Origin: Balneolales bacterium
GTDB lineage: Bacteria > Bacteroidota > Rhodothermia > Balneolales > HLUCCA01
Assembly (NCBI GenBank): GCA_024711145.1
Contig: JANJTJ010000125.1
Span: 1 to 53,187 of the forward strand
DNA: 53,187 nucleotides
Reading direction: 5' to 3'
Shown: in pieces, positions 24,188 to 34,563 of the stretch
Layout: each line of letters begins with the position of its first letter
Numbering within the stretch: position 1 is the first letter of the stretch
Translations under genes and position numbers: made by a program
The notes under the pieces: model-generated
What the model was told of the DNA's origin: nothing
What the model saw: only the letters and a program-made list of their open reading frames with translations
The model's database searches: none

Positions 24188-27120
24188 GGTATCTGAGGCT
24201 GTTGCTGCTTTGGGCGGTGGCCGGTTCCCTGCAAGCCCAGGACCTGCCCGGCCGATGGCGTGTGGAGGCCTTCACGCCGGAACAGTACAAGTCGCACCCG
24301 CAGATCTGGGCCATCACCCAGGACGCCCGCGGCATCCTGCACATCGCCAACAACAACGGCGTGATGCGCTACGACGGCGTCCGTTTCGAGGACCTGCCGG
24401 CCCCCGGCGGTGCGGTGGTACGCTCACTGGCCACCGATCCCGCCGGTCGCGTCTGGTATGGGTCGCAGCGCGATTTCGGAGTGATCGAAGCCGACGCGAC
24501 CGGGCAACCCTGGTTGAAATCGCTGGTGGGCGAGCTCGATTCCACCGAAGCCGATTTCGGCGATGTGTGGAAAACCTACGCCACCCACGATACCCAGTAC
24601 TTCTTCACCGTGCGGAAGATCATCCGACGTACGGCTGCCGGATACACCTTCATCCGACCCGAACGGGGCTTCTATTTCCCCTTTCTGGTGGATGGGGTAC
24701 TCTATGCCCAGGAACCGGGCCGGGGGTTGTTCCGCGTGGAAGGCGACAGCCTGGTGGCCGTGCCCGGGGGCGACACCTTCGCCCAGAGGCCCATCTTTTC
24801 GTTGACCGCCACCGACGTGCCCGGGCGGCTGTTGGCGGCCACCGCCGACCACGGGCTGTTCGCCGTTACGGCCGCCGGGGCCGAGCACGTACCCTCCGAA
24901 GCCCACGCCTGGCTGGTCGCCCACAAACCGTATCACGGCATCCGGTTGTCCGACGGCCGCCATGCCATCGCCACCCGCACCGGCGGTGTGGTGGTGCTGG
25001 CTGCCGACGGGCTTCAGGCCGAAATCCTGAACAAGGAACGCGGGTTGCCCAACGACATCGCCTGGTATGTGTATCAGGATCGGGAAGGCGGATTGTGGAC
25101 CGGGCACGACCTCGGCTTCAGCCGGACCATGGTCGAATATCCCATCCGTTCGTTCGACGAATCGGATGGCCTGGTAGGCACGGTGGAAGCCGTGGTGCGG
25201 CATCAGGGCCGGCTGTTCGCCGCCACCCGCCGCGGGTTGTTCCGCATGGGTAGGCACGGGTTCGAACCGGTACCGGGTTTCGAGGGCGATGCCTGGGCCC
25301 TGCTCGACCTGGGCGACCGCCTGTTGGTGGGTGGAGCCCGCGGGTTGTTCGAATGGCGCAACGGGCGCCTGCGCCGGCTGCCCACACCGGAGCCCGCGGC
25401 CACCGTGCTGGCCCTGCACAGAAGTCCGGGCGATGGCACCCACATCTGGCTCGGCACCCGCGAGGGGGCCCACCGCATGCGCCGGGATGGCGACCGCTGG
25501 GTGGTAACCACCCCCGAAAACGCCCCGACCGGAGAAATCCGCCGCATCTTCGAACACCAGGGCCGGTTGTGGTTCCAGACATCGTACACCGGCCTGCTCC
25601 GCTACGAACCCGAACGGCGGTTCACCCATCCGGAACAATTCGGCCGAAACGACCTCTCCATGCATCTGGTCGGCGATACCCTTTGGGTGAACGACACCGA
25701 ACGCATGTACCGGTACCACGCGGAAGCCGATTCGTTCGTGATGGTGCCCGATTTCGCGCAGGGATCGCTCATCAATCTGCGGGCCATGTGGACCGGCACC
25801 GACGGTGCGGTGTGGCTGGCGGCACGCGTAGGGGCACACAACCGGCTCTCCAGGATGTCGGCCGCAGGCATGCAACGGTACCCGGTACACCAATGGTTGG
25901 GCGAATTGGCCATGTTGTCGGTCTTGCCCGAAGCCGACGGCACCATTTGGGTCACCCATCCCGCCGGGTTGCTCCGGTTCCAGCCGGACCAGGCGCCACC
26001 CTCGGTAGCACCGGGCGAACCGCTCATCCGGTCGGTGCTCCTCAACCAGGACAGCCTCTGGTTCGCCGGCATGGCGCCCGGCCACCTGCCGGATTTCGAC
26101 ATGCGCCCCGATGCCCGATCCATCCGCATCAACTTCGCATCCCCCTCGTTCGGCATCGGCCGGCCGGTGGGGTACCGTACCTATCTGGAAGGCTTCGATC
26201 CCGATTGGAGCGCCATCAGTACCGAAACCTTCCGCGAATACACCTCTTTGCCGGCCGGTACCTATGTGTTCCGGGTGAAGGCGGTCGGCGCCGATGGCAC
26301 CGAGAGTGTCGAAGGCCGTTTCCTGTTCACCGTGCAACCGCCCTGGTATGCCAGCGCCTGGTTCCTGGCGGGCATGCTGCTGCTTACGGGGTACCTGGGC
26401 TACCGGGCGGTGGACCACCGCATCCGGGTGTTGCGCGATCGCGACCGCATGCAGGCGCGGCAGCATCAACTCGACATGATCGGCCGGATCGGTGCCAGTG
26501 TGACCCACGACATCCGCAACACGGTGTTCAGCCTGGGCATGCTCACCCGCAATCTGGAAAAGCATTTCGACGACCCCGAATTCCGGAAAGACGCCATCGA
26601 AACCCTGGACACCGTCGGTCACCACCTGGAGACCTTGGTGCGCCGGTTCCAGGAGCGGCCCGACCAATGGAACCCGCAGATCCGCGACACGAAACTGGCC
26701 GATACCGTGCGAGCCGCGGTTCGCCGTGCCCTCCCCGAAGGCCTCTCCACCCTGACCCTGCGCATGGAGATCGACGACCAGGTACGTGTTCCGCACGACC
26801 CCGACCTGTTGGGCCGAGTGGTCGAGAATCTGGTGCGCAACGCGGTGGATGCCACAACGGGTACCGGTACCGTAACCATCCGCCACCGTACCGGATCGGC
26901 GGAGCATGTCGTCGAAATCGAAGACACCGGCCGCGGTATGGATGCCGATTTCATCCGGCACAAGCTGTTCCAACCTTTCGCCACCACCAAGGCCAACGGG
27001 CTGGGGCTGGGTTTGTACAGCTGCCGCGAAATCGTGCTGGCGCATGGGGGTGCCATATCGGCGCGCAGCACCCCCGGCCAAGGTTCGGTGTTCGAGATCC
27101 GGCTACCGGCTCATTCGTAA
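24184..27120 (+). CDS. Two-component sensor histidine kinase with beta-propeller sensor
   Basis: 978 aa. The signal peptide ends SLQAQ. Residues 30 to about 620 contain repeated WYGSQRD-, LWTGHDLG- and IWLGTREG-like propeller blades typical of the Reg_prop (two-component regulator propeller) family. A Y_Y_Y-type domain (about 640-715) precedes one membrane helix (ASAWFLAGMLLLTGYLGY, about 724-741). The kinase has the phospho-acceptor in SVTHDIRNT (about H774), an N-box NLVRNAVDA (about 883) and DTGRGMD. Unlike many Bacteroidota hybrid two-component systems it has no receiver or DNA-binding domain, and no response regulator is adjacent. Such sensors often detect polysaccharides or their fragments. 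The 3' end overlaps the convergent permease by 10 bp. Confidence 0.92.
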   Translation: MRYLRLLLLWAVAGSLQAQDLPGRWRVEAFTPEQYKSHPQIWAITQDARGILHIANNNGVMRYDGVRFEDLPAPGGAVVRSLATDPAGRVWYGSQRDFGVIEADATGQPWLKSLVGELDSTEADFGDVWKTYATHDTQYFFTVRKIIRRTAAGYTFIRPERGFYFPFLVDGVLYAQEPGRGLFRVEGDSLVAVPGGDTFAQRPIFSLTATDVPGRLLAATADHGLFAVTAAGAEHVPSEAHAWLVAHKPYHGIRLSDGRHAIATRTGGVVVLAADGLQAEILNKERGLPNDIAWYVYQDREGGLWTGHDLGFSRTMVEYPIRSFDESDGLVGTVEAVVRHQGRLFAATRRGLFRMGRHGFEPVPGFEGDAWALLDLGDRLLVGGARGLFEWRNGRLRRLPTPEPAATVLALHRSPGDGTHIWLGTREGAHRMRRDGDRWVVTTPENAPTGEIRRIFEHQGRLWFQTSYTGLLRYEPERRFTHPEQFGRNDLSMHLVGDTLWVNDTERMYRYHAEADSFVMVPDFAQGSLINLRAMWTGTDGAVWLAARVGAHNRLSRMSAAGMQRYPVHQWLGELAMLSVLPEADGTIWVTHPAGLLRFQPDQAPPSVAPGEPLIRSVLLNQDSLWFAGMAPGHLPDFDMRPDARSIRINFASPSFGIGRPVGYRTYLEGFDPDWSAISTETFREYTSLPAGTYVFRVKAVGADGTESVEGRFLFTVQPPWYASAWFLAGMLLLTGYLGYRAVDHRIRVLRDRDRMQARQHQLDMIGRIGASVTHDIRNTVFSLGMLTRNLEKHFDDPEFRKDAIETLDTVGHHLETLVRRFQERPDQWNPQIRDTKLADTVRAAVRRALPEGLSTLTLRMEIDDQVRVPHDPDLLGRVVENLVRNAVDATTGTGTVTIRHRTGSAEHVVEIEDTGRGMDADFIRHKLFQPFATTKANGLGLGLYSCREIVLAHGGAISARSTPGQGSVFEIRLPAHS

Positions 27121-29504
27121 CGGAGTACGTCGGCCGGGTTGCGGGTCACCGCCCGATACATGACCCAACCGGTCGCCACCAGCGTGATGCCGGCCGTGAG
27201 CAAGGCCGCCCAGGCGAAGAGCAAGGGGTCCACTCCGGCCGGATAGGGAAATCCGTCCATCCAGGAAGACGCCGCCCGCCAGGAGATGGGTACGGCCAGT
27301 ACGAACGCGATACCGATGAGTACGGTGGTTTCGGCACCCAGGCGCCAGGCCAGATGCCAACCGCCGGCTCCGAAGATCTTGCGGATGCCGATCTCGCGCA
27401 CACGCAAGGTGGCGGCATAACTCACCAGACCGAACAGACCGAACGCCGCTATGCAGACCGCCACCACGGTGAACAGCAGGAACAGCCGCAGCAAGAGCTG
27501 GTCGTTCTGGTATTGCAGGGCGAACTCGTCGTCCAGGTAACCGGCCACATGCGGGAATTCGGGAAAATGACGGTCCCACGCGGCTTGTACGATCTCCAAC
27601 TGGCGCTGGGGCGGACCGCTTTCGAACGATACCGTAACGAAGTTGGTCCACGGTTTCTCCCGCTGCAACAACAGGGGCGGCAACGGATTCTTCAGGGAGT
27701 AATAGTGGAAATCCTTCATGACTCCCACCACCACGCCGGTGTCGTCGCCCACGCTGATGCGTTTGCCCAGGGCTTCCTGGGGAGACGCCCACCCGATGAT
27801 CTCCATGAGTTTTTCGTTGATCACCCAACCGGAATCCGCAGCCGGGTAGGCCGCATCGAAGAAGGTGCCGGCCACCATCTCCAGGTCGAATTGGTCGTCG
27901 AACTGGTCATCCACCGCCACCAGGTACGAATCGCGGGTGTTGGCTTCGCCGGCCGCGTTTTCCGGGTAGATGTTGTAGAACGGCGCCCCCTTGCCGGGAA
28001 CGCTGGACGAATAGCTGACCGACCGCACCCCGCTCTGGGCCCGCAGGTCGGCCACAAAGGCATCCAACCGGGGAATGAATATGGATTTGACCACGCCCGA
28101 TCCGTTCACCACGATCTGATGCGCCATGCGGAACCCCAAGGGTTGGTCGCGCATGTGCCGGATCTGAGCGTACATGACCAGGCTGTAGGCCACCAACGCG
28201 ATGGAGGCCGTGAACTGGGCCACCACCAATACCCGCCGCAGCCCTATGCCTTTGGAGCTGGCGCTGAACCGGCCCCGCAATACCTCGATGGGCTGGAAGC
28301 GGCTGAGCACCAGGGCCGGATACAGCCCGGCGACCAAGCCCACCGCCAACGTGACCCCCACCGCCAGCAACAGGAACCCCGGATCGAACAGATCCGCACC
28401 TACCAGTTGTTTCTGGCTGATCTGGTTGAAATGCGGTAGCAACCACCAGGTGAGCAAGCCCGCGGCGGTACCGGCCAAGGTCCCCATCAGTACCGATTCG
28501 CCCAGGAATTGCCCGACCAAGGCCCCCCGCAAGGAACCGCTCACCTTGCGTATGCCCACTTCGCGGGCCCGTTCGGTGGCCCGGGCCGTACTCAGATTCA
28601 CATAATTGATGATGGCCAATATGAGGATGAGCACCCCGATGGACAGGAACAACCGCACGTAGTCGGCATCGCCTTTCGGGCCGATGTCGGCCGTACGGGT
28701 GGACCGCAGGTACAAGGTGGAGACGGGTGTGGTCTGCAGCCGGACAGTGATGCCCGAACCGGCCAACTGCTCGCTGAATTCCTGCATGGCCAGGGGCGAG
28801 AGCAGGCTGTCCAGGCGGGCGGCATCCACGCCCGGCCGCGCTTTCAGGTAGAGGAATTGGTTGAGGAATAGCCAGTCGCCAGGCGCCAGGAAGGGCCAGT
28901 CCTGCTGGGTGATCCAGGAGACCAACCCGTCGAATTGGATATGGGAATGGCGCGGAGGGTTGGCCAGCACGGCCTTCACGGTAACCACCACCGAGTCGTT
29001 AAGTACCAGGGTGCGACCCAAGGCGTCTTCATGCCCGAAATACCGGCTGCGCATCTTTTCGGTGATGGCGATGGCGTCGGGGGTGGACAAGGCCTCTTTC
29101 AGATCGCCCGAGACCACCCTGAAGCTGAACAGGTCGGCGAAATCGGGTTCGGCGAAATACAGCGGATTCTGGTTGAAATAGCGGCCGTCCTGTTTCACCG
29201 ACGGGTTGTAGGGGGCCAGCTGGGTCTGGGCCTCGATCTCGGGAAAGCGGTCGCGGATGAATTCGGCCGCCGCCCGGCTGGCCCGGGCGTAATGATGCTC
29301 GTCTTCGCCTCGGAAGGCGTCGGTTCCCACCTGGAAGAGCCGATCCTTGTGCTCATGGAACTGGTCGTAGGCCTGTTCGTCGCTTACGAACAGCAGGATG
29401 AGGAAAAAGCAGGCGAGGCCGACGGTGAGGCCGGCCACATGCGCGATGCTGTGGCCGGCGCGGCGCCGCAGGTTGCGCCAGGCGATGCGGAAATCGAAAC
29501 CCAT
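27111..29504 (-). CDS. FtsX/MacB-type ABC transporter permease, duplicated architecture
   Basis: 797 aa. It starts with MGFDFRIAWRNLRRR, the typical opening of Bacteroidota FtsX-like permeases. A first membrane helix is followed by a MacB-like periplasmic domain, three helices around residues 290-420 (ILILAIINYVNLSTARATERAREVGIRKV), a second helix and periplasmic domain, then three C-terminal helices around AAFGLFGLVSYAATLRVREIGIRKIFGA. The duplicated E-[IV]-GIRK motif marks both FtsX cores. No ATPase gene is adjacent, as is common in this phylum. The likely role is mechanotransmission or efflux of lipids or peptides; the substrate is unknown. It lies 3 bp upstream of the amidohydrolase on the same strand's order reversed (amidohydrolase is transcribed first). 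Confidence 0.92.
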   Translation of the reverse strand: MGFDFRIAWRNLRRRAGHSIAHVAGLTVGLACFFLILLFVSDEQAYDQFHEHKDRLFQVGTDAFRGEDEHHYARASRAAAEFIRDRFPEIEAQTQLAPYNPSVKQDGRYFNQNPLYFAEPDFADLFSFRVVSGDLKEALSTPDAIAITEKMRSRYFGHEDALGRTLVLNDSVVVTVKAVLANPPRHSHIQFDGLVSWITQQDWPFLAPGDWLFLNQFLYLKARPGVDAARLDSLLSPLAMQEFSEQLAGSGITVRLQTTPVSTLYLRSTRTADIGPKGDADYVRLFLSIGVLILILAIINYVNLSTARATERAREVGIRKVSGSLRGALVGQFLGESVLMGTLAGTAAGLLTWWLLPHFNQISQKQLVGADLFDPGFLLLAVGVTLAVGLVAGLYPALVLSRFQPIEVLRGRFSASSKGIGLRRVLVVAQFTASIALVAYSLVMYAQIRHMRDQPLGFRMAHQIVVNGSGVVKSIFIPRLDAFVADLRAQSGVRSVSYSSSVPGKGAPFYNIYPENAAGEANTRDSYLVAVDDQFDDQFDLEMVAGTFFDAAYPAADSGWVINEKLMEIIGWASPQEALGKRISVGDDTGVVVGVMKDFHYYSLKNPLPPLLLQREKPWTNFVTVSFESGPPQRQLEIVQAAWDRHFPEFPHVAGYLDDEFALQYQNDQLLLRLFLLFTVVAVCIAAFGLFGLVSYAATLRVREIGIRKIFGAGGWHLAWRLGAETTVLIGIAFVLAVPISWRAASSWMDGFPYPAGVDPLLFAWAALLTAGITLVATGWVMYRAVTRNPADVLRYE

Positions 29505-29507
29505 GGC

Positions 29508-32500
29508 TCAGTGGCAGGTGCAGGTGAGCACGGAACCCGGTTCGGCCGTCCACAGGCCGGCGTGGCGGTAGGGTGCCCGGGTGCCGGCACGGGGCCACAC
29601 GGGGTTCAGGTCGCCGTCGAAGTAGCGGCCGTCGGCCACCACACCGGCTATGCGGTCGCTGTTGCGGATGTCGGCCAGGGGATCGGCATCGAGGATGACG
29701 AAATCGGCCAGCTTACCGGGTTCGATGCTACCCAGATCGGCACCCATGCCGAGGTTGAGGGCCCCGTCCAGGGTGGCGGCCCGAAGCGCCTGGTGCGGAC
29801 TGAAGCCCCCTTGCACGAGCATGCGCATTTCCCAGTGCATGGCCAATCCCTGCAACTGGCCATGGGCGCCCGTGGCCACACGGATGCCGCGGTCGCGCAG
29901 GGCTTTGGCGGTTTCGGCCACACGGATGTGGTGGTAATCGGCTTCGGGCGCCATGTCCCTGCGTCGGGCGCGGGTATCGATTTCGGCGGCCGGATGGAAC
30001 CGGCGCAGCCGCGCGTCGGCATACACGTCGTCGTGTTGGTAGAACCAGTACTCGCCCGACAACCCGCCGAAACTGACTACCAGGGTCGGGGTGTAGCCGA
30101 TGTCGCTGTGCCCCATGTAGGTAAGCACGTCGTTGTACAGGGGCGCCACCGGGATATTGTGCTCGATGGTGCTGTGCCCGTCGGCCACCATGGTCAGGTT
30201 GTGCGTGAGGAAAGACCCTCCCTCGGGTACGACCAGCATGTCGAGCTCCCGTGCCGCTTCCAATACCTGCTGGCGTTGGTTGCGCCGGGGTTGGTTGTAG
30301 CTTTTCACACTGAAGGCGCCTACCGCTTTCAGACGCATCAGATGGGCGCGGGCGTCTTCCAGGGAGTTGATTTCGGCTCGTTGGGCGCTGCGGGCACCAT
30401 ACAGGATGTACCCGGTGGAAAAGATGCGCGGACCCAGGGTAACGCCCGCTTTCACCTGTTCGGATAGCGCGAATACGGATTGGGTGGAAGCGGATGGGTC
30501 GTGGGTGGTGGTCACGCCGTACGCCAGGTTGGCTTCGTATTCCCACAGGCGGTCCGGGGTGATGTCCAACACGCCGTAACCCATGTGCGCGTGGGCGTCC
30601 ACCAGACCGGGAATCACGGTTTTGCCACCCAGATCCACGGTGCGTACCCCCGCAGGCACCCGCACATCGGCACCCACCGCTTCAATGCGGGTTCCGTTCA
30701 CCAACAGAGTACCGCGTTCGATCACTTCGTCGCCTTTCATGGTGATGATGCGCGCGTTCACGTAGGCGATGCGCCCCGTTGGCCGATCGGGGGTGATGTC
30801 GGCGGCCAATGTGACGATGCGCCCCTGCCGCATGAGGTTGGTGGTGTCGGTGGCGGCGGCGGCACCCATCTCCACCCGGTGGAAGGCGTTGCCCAGACTG
30901 AAGGTGAGCGCTTTCCCGTCCGGAGTGAATGCGAGCCAGTCGGCGCCGTAGCGGGAAACGCGGGTGACCGGTACGGAGGAGCCGGAGGGTTCCAGGCTGA
31001 GCGGACGCCCGCCGGTGGCCACCACGGGGGCCACATAGGCCTGGTGCAGCACCTTGAAAGCGGCCCAGGTGCCATCGGGCGATAGCAGCAGTTCGTCGGC
31101 TTCGGCCGAGGTGAGGTGAACCTGGCGGTCGAGCCCGTCGCGGCGCACGGAAGCCAGCACGGTGGCGCCACCGGCCGACTCATGGTAGCGGATGCGGGTT
31201 CCCTCGGCGTTCCAGCCGAGCTTGGGCATGCGGTTGTTGGGGCCGCGGTTGGCGGTGCGGATCACGAAGGTCGGTTCGGCGGAGGCGTCGGCAGGTACGG
31301 TCCACAGGCGCAGGAACCATTCGCCGGACAGGCCGGCACCCCGGTTGGTGGTACCGCTGCCGCCGACGAAGGCGATGGTGCGGCCGTCGGGCGACCAGGC
31401 GGGGTTGGCGTATTGGTCGGGCGTACGGGTGAGCCGGACGGCCGCACCACGGCCGTCGACGGGGGCCACCCACAGGTGGCCGCCGTCGCGGTCGTTCCAG
31501 GTGGTGAAGGCCACCCGGCGGCCATCGGGCGACACGGCGGGCGCGAACGCGGCCGCGGTGTCGCCCGGGCGGAGGCGGCGGGCGGCACCGGTGGCGGCAT
31601 CGGCCACCCAGAGGGCGCCCGCCGCCTGGAAGGCCACACTACGCCCGTCGGGCGTGGTGTGGGCCCAGCGGATCACGTGCGCCCGGAAGGCGCCGTCTTC
31701 GAGGCGCCGTTCGGGGCGCACGGCTTCGGCGATCCGCTGGTCCACGGTGGCCGTGAAGGGGATGACGGTGGCGGCGCCGCTTGCCGCTTCCAACCGATGG
31801 ATCTTGCCTTTGGCCCAGATCACGATGGCTTTTCCGTCCGGGGTCCAACTGTAGGCCGGATACACGCCGTGGATGGCCCAGGCTTCCTGCTGGTCGATGG
31901 ACAGGCCGTCGTACAGCACCCGCTCGCTGCCGGTGACCAGGTCGCGCAGCATGAGCGCGCTGGTGGTGCCTATGCGTTTCACGTAGGCCAGGGTGCGGCC
32001 GTCGGGCGAGGGCACCGGTCGCACGCCCCCACCGGCGCCGCGCACCACAGGCTCCTGCTCACCGGTTTCCAGATGCTTCCGGTCGATGCGGTAGATGCCG
32101 GCATGCGGATCCCGGTTGTAATCGAAGTTGCCGGTGAAATAGCTGTAGTAGAGCCATTTGCCATCGGGCGAAACCGAGGGTTCGTTCTGATCGGCCTGCC
32201 AGGTGGTCTTCTCCACGATCACCTGGCCTTTGCCCCCATCCGGATGGATCATCCAGATCTCTCCCGCACCCAGGGAGCGGGTATCGGTGAAATGCTTGCG
32301 GGCGAAGAGGGTGCGGCCGTCGGGGGTCCAATCGGGCGAACTGTAGAGGCGGAAGGTTTCGGTGGTGACGGCTTTCGGATCGCTGCCGTCGGCATTCATC
32401 ACCCACACGTTGTCGCCCCCGTTGCGGTCGCTGGTGAAGGCGATCCGGGTGCCGTCGGGCGAGAACCGGGGCTGCTGGTCGAATGCCGTGCCTCCGATCA

Positions 32501-32744
32501 GGCGCTCCGCCCGGCCACCGGAAATGGGCATGCGGTAGATGTCGCCCAGCAGGTCGAAGACGATGGTGCGGCCGTCGGGGCTCACATCCAGGTTCATCCA
32601 GGTGCCTTCGTCGGTCTCGAAGGTGACGGCCCTGGTGGGCCAACGCTCCCATTGGGAGCCTTCCACCTGCCAGGCGGGTGGGTTGTCGGCCGTTGCGAAA
32701 GCGGCGGCCAGTACGAGTACGGGTAGGAGAGCATGTGCGCGCAT
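29508..32744 (-). CDS. Secreted TolB-propeller amidohydrolase
   Basis: 1078 aa from the ATG at 32744, which starts a clear signal peptide ([19 protein letters not shown]); the track's longer start is false. Residues about 30-650 hold many PD40/TolB blades with [30 protein letters not shown] and similar motifs. From about 670 an amidohydrolase domain follows, with the metal motif [12 protein letters not shown] (about 713-724), further histidines and the closing [15 protein letters not shown]. The fusion is known in secreted imidazolonepropionase/prolidase-like proteins, possibly acting on peptides or cyclic amides. A TATCTTTG element lies 6 nt upstream of the start. The FtsX-like permease follows after 3 nt, so the two are probably co-transcribed. 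Confidence 0.92.
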   Translation of the reverse strand: MRAHALLPVLVLAAAFATADNPPAWQVEGSQWERWPTRAVTFETDEGTWMNLDVSPDGRTIVFDLLGDIYRMPISGGRAERLIGGTAFDQQPRFSPDGTRIAFTSDRNGGDNVWVMNADGSDPKAVTTETFRLYSSPDWTPDGRTLFARKHFTDTRSLGAGEIWMIHPDGGKGQVIVEKTTWQADQNEPSVSPDGKWLYYSYFTGNFDYNRDPHAGIYRIDRKHLETGEQEPVVRGAGGGVRPVPSPDGRTLAYVKRIGTTSALMLRDLVTGSERVLYDGLSIDQQEAWAIHGVYPAYSWTPDGKAIVIWAKGKIHRLEAASGAATVIPFTATVDQRIAEAVRPERRLEDGAFRAHVIRWAHTTPDGRSVAFQAAGALWVADAATGAARRLRPGDTAAAFAPAVSPDGRRVAFTTWNDRDGGHLWVAPVDGRGAAVRLTRTPDQYANPAWSPDGRTIAFVGGSGTTNRGAGLSGEWFLRLWTVPADASAEPTFVIRTANRGPNNRMPKLGWNAEGTRIRYHESAGGATVLASVRRDGLDRQVHLTSAEADELLLSPDGTWAAFKVLHQAYVAPVVATGGRPLSLEPSGSSVPVTRVSRYGADWLAFTPDGKALTFSLGNAFHRVEMGAAAATDTTNLMRQGRIVTLAADITPDRPTGRIAYVNARIITMKGDEVIERGTLLVNGTRIEAVGADVRVPAGVRTVDLGGKTVIPGLVDAHAHMGYGVLDITPDRLWEYEANLAYGVTTTHDPSASTQSVFALSEQVKAGVTLGPRIFSTGYILYGARSAQRAEINSLEDARAHLMRLKAVGAFSVKSYNQPRRNQRQQVLEAARELDMLVVPEGGSFLTHNLTMVADGHSTIEHNIPVAPLYNDVLTYMGHSDIGYTPTLVVSFGGLSGEYWFYQHDDVYADARLRRFHPAAEIDTRARRRDMAPEADYHHIRVAETAKALRDRGIRVATGAHGQLQGLAMHWEMRMLVQGGFSPHQALRAATLDGALNLGMGADLGSIEPGKLADFVILDADPLADIRNSDRIAGVVADGRYFDGDLNPVWPRAGTRAPYRHAGLWTAEPGSVLTCTCH

Positions 32745-32750
32745 AGGAGG

Positions 32751-32758
32751 CAAAGATA
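32751..32758 (-). promoter_or_regulatory. Bacteroidota-type -7 element, TATCTTTG
   Basis: Perfect TAnnTTTG on the minus strand, 6 nt before the amidohydrolase ATG. It is identical to the element before tatD. Confidence 0.45.
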
Positions 32759-32839
32759 GGCGCGCGGGGCGTTCGGAGAGCTTCGCAAGGACGGGAGGAT
32801 GATTTTGAGGGACGAAGCGTCGGCGCCTTCCATTTTTGG

Positions 32840-32847
32840 TAAGTTCG
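32840..32847 (+). promoter_or_regulatory. TAAGTTCG, -7-like element
   Basis: TAnnTTCG variant 4 nt before the MFS ATG. The 107-bp divergent region it shares with the amidohydrolase promoter contains nothing else I recognise. Confidence 0.3.
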
Positions 32848-32851
32848 GCGC

Positions 32852-34150
32852 ATGCTGTCCTTCCAAAAACGCCTGAGCAACGGCTTCTACATGCTGTTGT
32901 CGCTCCCATCCACCGCGATGGGTTTCGCCCTGTCGGTCCAGATCGCCGCACTGAGCTGGATCCTGAACACCAAATTCGGCTTCGACCTGCACCAGGTCGG
33001 TATCGTGTGGGCGGCGGGGCCTCTGGCGGGCATCATCGGGCAGGTGCTCATCGGGGTGGTGAGCGACCGCGTGTGGTTCTGGAACGGGCGGCGCCGGCCG
33101 TTCATCCTGATCGGTGGCACCATCGCGGCGCTCATGCTGCTGGCCTTGCCGAACATCGGGGTCATCAACGACGCCCTCGGGCTGGATTCCATCATCGGGG
33201 TGGCCATCACCGTGGCGCTCACGCTGGACCTGGCCATCAACATCTCCTTCAACCCCACCCGCAGCATCATCGCGGATGTGACGCCCGTGGGCGACCAGCG
33301 CACCAAAGGCTACACCTGGATGCAGACCATATCCGGCGCCTTCGGTGTGCTGGCCTATCTGGTGGGCGCCTTCATCGGCAACGAATTCCTCATCTATCTG
33401 AGCGTGCCGATGGTGTTTCTGATGAGTGTGGTTCCGCCCTTGTTCGTGGTGGAACCCCGGGAGCTGAATGCCGCCTCGGAAGGCGAACACGTGCAGGGCC
33501 GTACCGACACCAACCTGCCCGAATTCCTGAAGATCTGCCTGGCTCACGGGTTTTCCTGGCTGGGTATCCAGACCATGTTCGTTTACAGTTTCTCGTACAT
33601 CAAGGAAGTGATCATGGGCTACGGCACCACCGAGACCCTGGGCGCCGAACTGAACAACGAGATCGGGTTCATGACGGGTGTGGCCTTCGCCGTGCTCAAC
33701 ACCATCGGGTTCCTGCTGCCGGCCCTGGTGTTGGAACCCATCACCGAGAAGATCGGTCGGGTGCGCACGCATTTCCTGGCCATCGGGGTCATGACCCTGG
33801 GCTATTTCGGCCTCTATTACGCCGGTGGCACCCAGACCGCCTTCTTCCTGCTCATGATGGTGGTGGGTGTGGGCTGGGCGGCCGTGGTGAGCCTGCCGTT
33901 CGCCATCATGAGCGAACATGTGAACCAGGGCCGCATGGGCCTGTTCATGGGGCTGTTCAACCTCAGCGTGGTGTTGCCCCAGTTGGTGGCATCGTTCCTG
34001 GGAGGGTGGCTCGGATCGTTCGAAGACCGCAGCGTGATCTACCTGGTATCGGGCGTTTCACTGGGGGTTTCCGCCCTGTTGTGGCTGTTCGTGAAAGACG
34101 CCTACACGGGTGCCGGCCGGAGCGCGGTCAAGGGCGGGGGCGCACACTGA
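32852..34150 (+). CDS. MFS sugar transporter, SLC45/GPH-like
   Basis: 432 aa with about 12 hydrophobic helices. The loop between helices 2 and 3, [18 protein letters not shown], carries the RRRPFI hallmark of the SLC45/sucrose-proton symporter group. A large polar loop lies in the middle. It probably imports a disaccharide such as maltose or sucrose with protons; with a GH13 amylase and GH97 glucosidase in the window, maltose is the likeliest guess. It stands alone, divergent from the amidohydrolase; its 3' end overlaps the receiver-like gene on the other strand by 23 bp. Confidence 0.9.
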   Translation: MLSFQKRLSNGFYMLLSLPSTAMGFALSVQIAALSWILNTKFGFDLHQVGIVWAAGPLAGIIGQVLIGVVSDRVWFWNGRRRPFILIGGTIAALMLLALPNIGVINDALGLDSIIGVAITVALTLDLAINISFNPTRSIIADVTPVGDQRTKGYTWMQTISGAFGVLAYLVGAFIGNEFLIYLSVPMVFLMSVVPPLFVVEPRELNAASEGEHVQGRTDTNLPEFLKICLAHGFSWLGIQTMFVYSFSYIKEVIMGYGTTETLGAELNNEIGFMTGVAFAVLNTIGFLLPALVLEPITEKIGRVRTHFLAIGVMTLGYFGLYYAGGTQTAFFLLMMVVGVGWAAVVSLPFAIMSEHVNQGRMGLFMGLFNLSVVLPQLVASFLGGWLGSFEDRSVIYLVSGVSLGVSALLWLFVKDAYTGAGRSAVKGGGAH

Positions 34151-34526
34151 GCCGGACGGCGGCCAGCAGCGAATCCAATTCGTACGGTTTGATGTGCAAC
34201 GAGGCCACCCCTGCGGCACGCAGCCGCGGTTCGTGGTCGCTCAGGCTGTAGTCGAGCACCACGTGCAACCGCCCCCGGAAACGGGGGTCGGTGGCCAGGT
34301 GAAGGATGCGTTCCAGATCGCAGGTCTGGTGGTCGATGTCCACCACGATGGTCCAGGGCAGGTCGGTATCGGGAGCGAAGCGGTCCAGCTCGGACAGATC
34401 CGAGTGGGAGCAGACCCGAAGGCCGGCTTCGCGGAAGCAGAAGGCCAATGAGCTGCGGAGGGCGGGGTCGGCTTCGAAAAGAAAGACCGCCCCGGCGGTC
34501 AGGCTCGGGGCGGTCAGCGTGTTCAT
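34128..34526 (-). CDS. Stand-alone response-regulator receiver-like protein
   Basis: 132 aa with no output domain. The fold order fits CheY-like receivers: FLFEADPALRSSLAFCF at the start in place of the usual DDE pocket, TIVVDID with a candidate phospho-Asp near residue 63-65, VVLDYS, and HIKPYELDSLLAAV with the conserved Lys-Pro. The first acidic pair is degenerate, so phosphorylation is uncertain. No kinase lies beside it. The 3' end is antisense to the last 23 bp of the MFS gene. Confidence 0.7.
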   Translation of the reverse strand: MNTLTAPSLTAGAVFLFEADPALRSSLAFCFREAGLRVCSHSDLSELDRFAPDTDLPWTIVVDIDHQTCDLERILHLATDPRFRGRLHVVLDYSLSDHEPRLRAAGVASLHIKPYELDSLLAAVRLSVRPRP

Positions 34527-34563
34527 GACAGTCAGGTCAGTCTATTCCAGGAGCAAGGCAGGG

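Noticed and set aside
24424-27081. 885-aa minus-strand ORF
   Set aside because: Fully antisense to the propeller kinase, whose domains are unmistakable.
25353-28439. 1028-aa plus-strand ORF
   Set aside because: It overlaps the propeller kinase in another frame and the permease antisense; Arg/Pro/His-rich composition with no motif.
34128-34526. Full response regulator
   Set aside because: Only a receiver-like domain is present, and the usual first acidic pair is degenerate.
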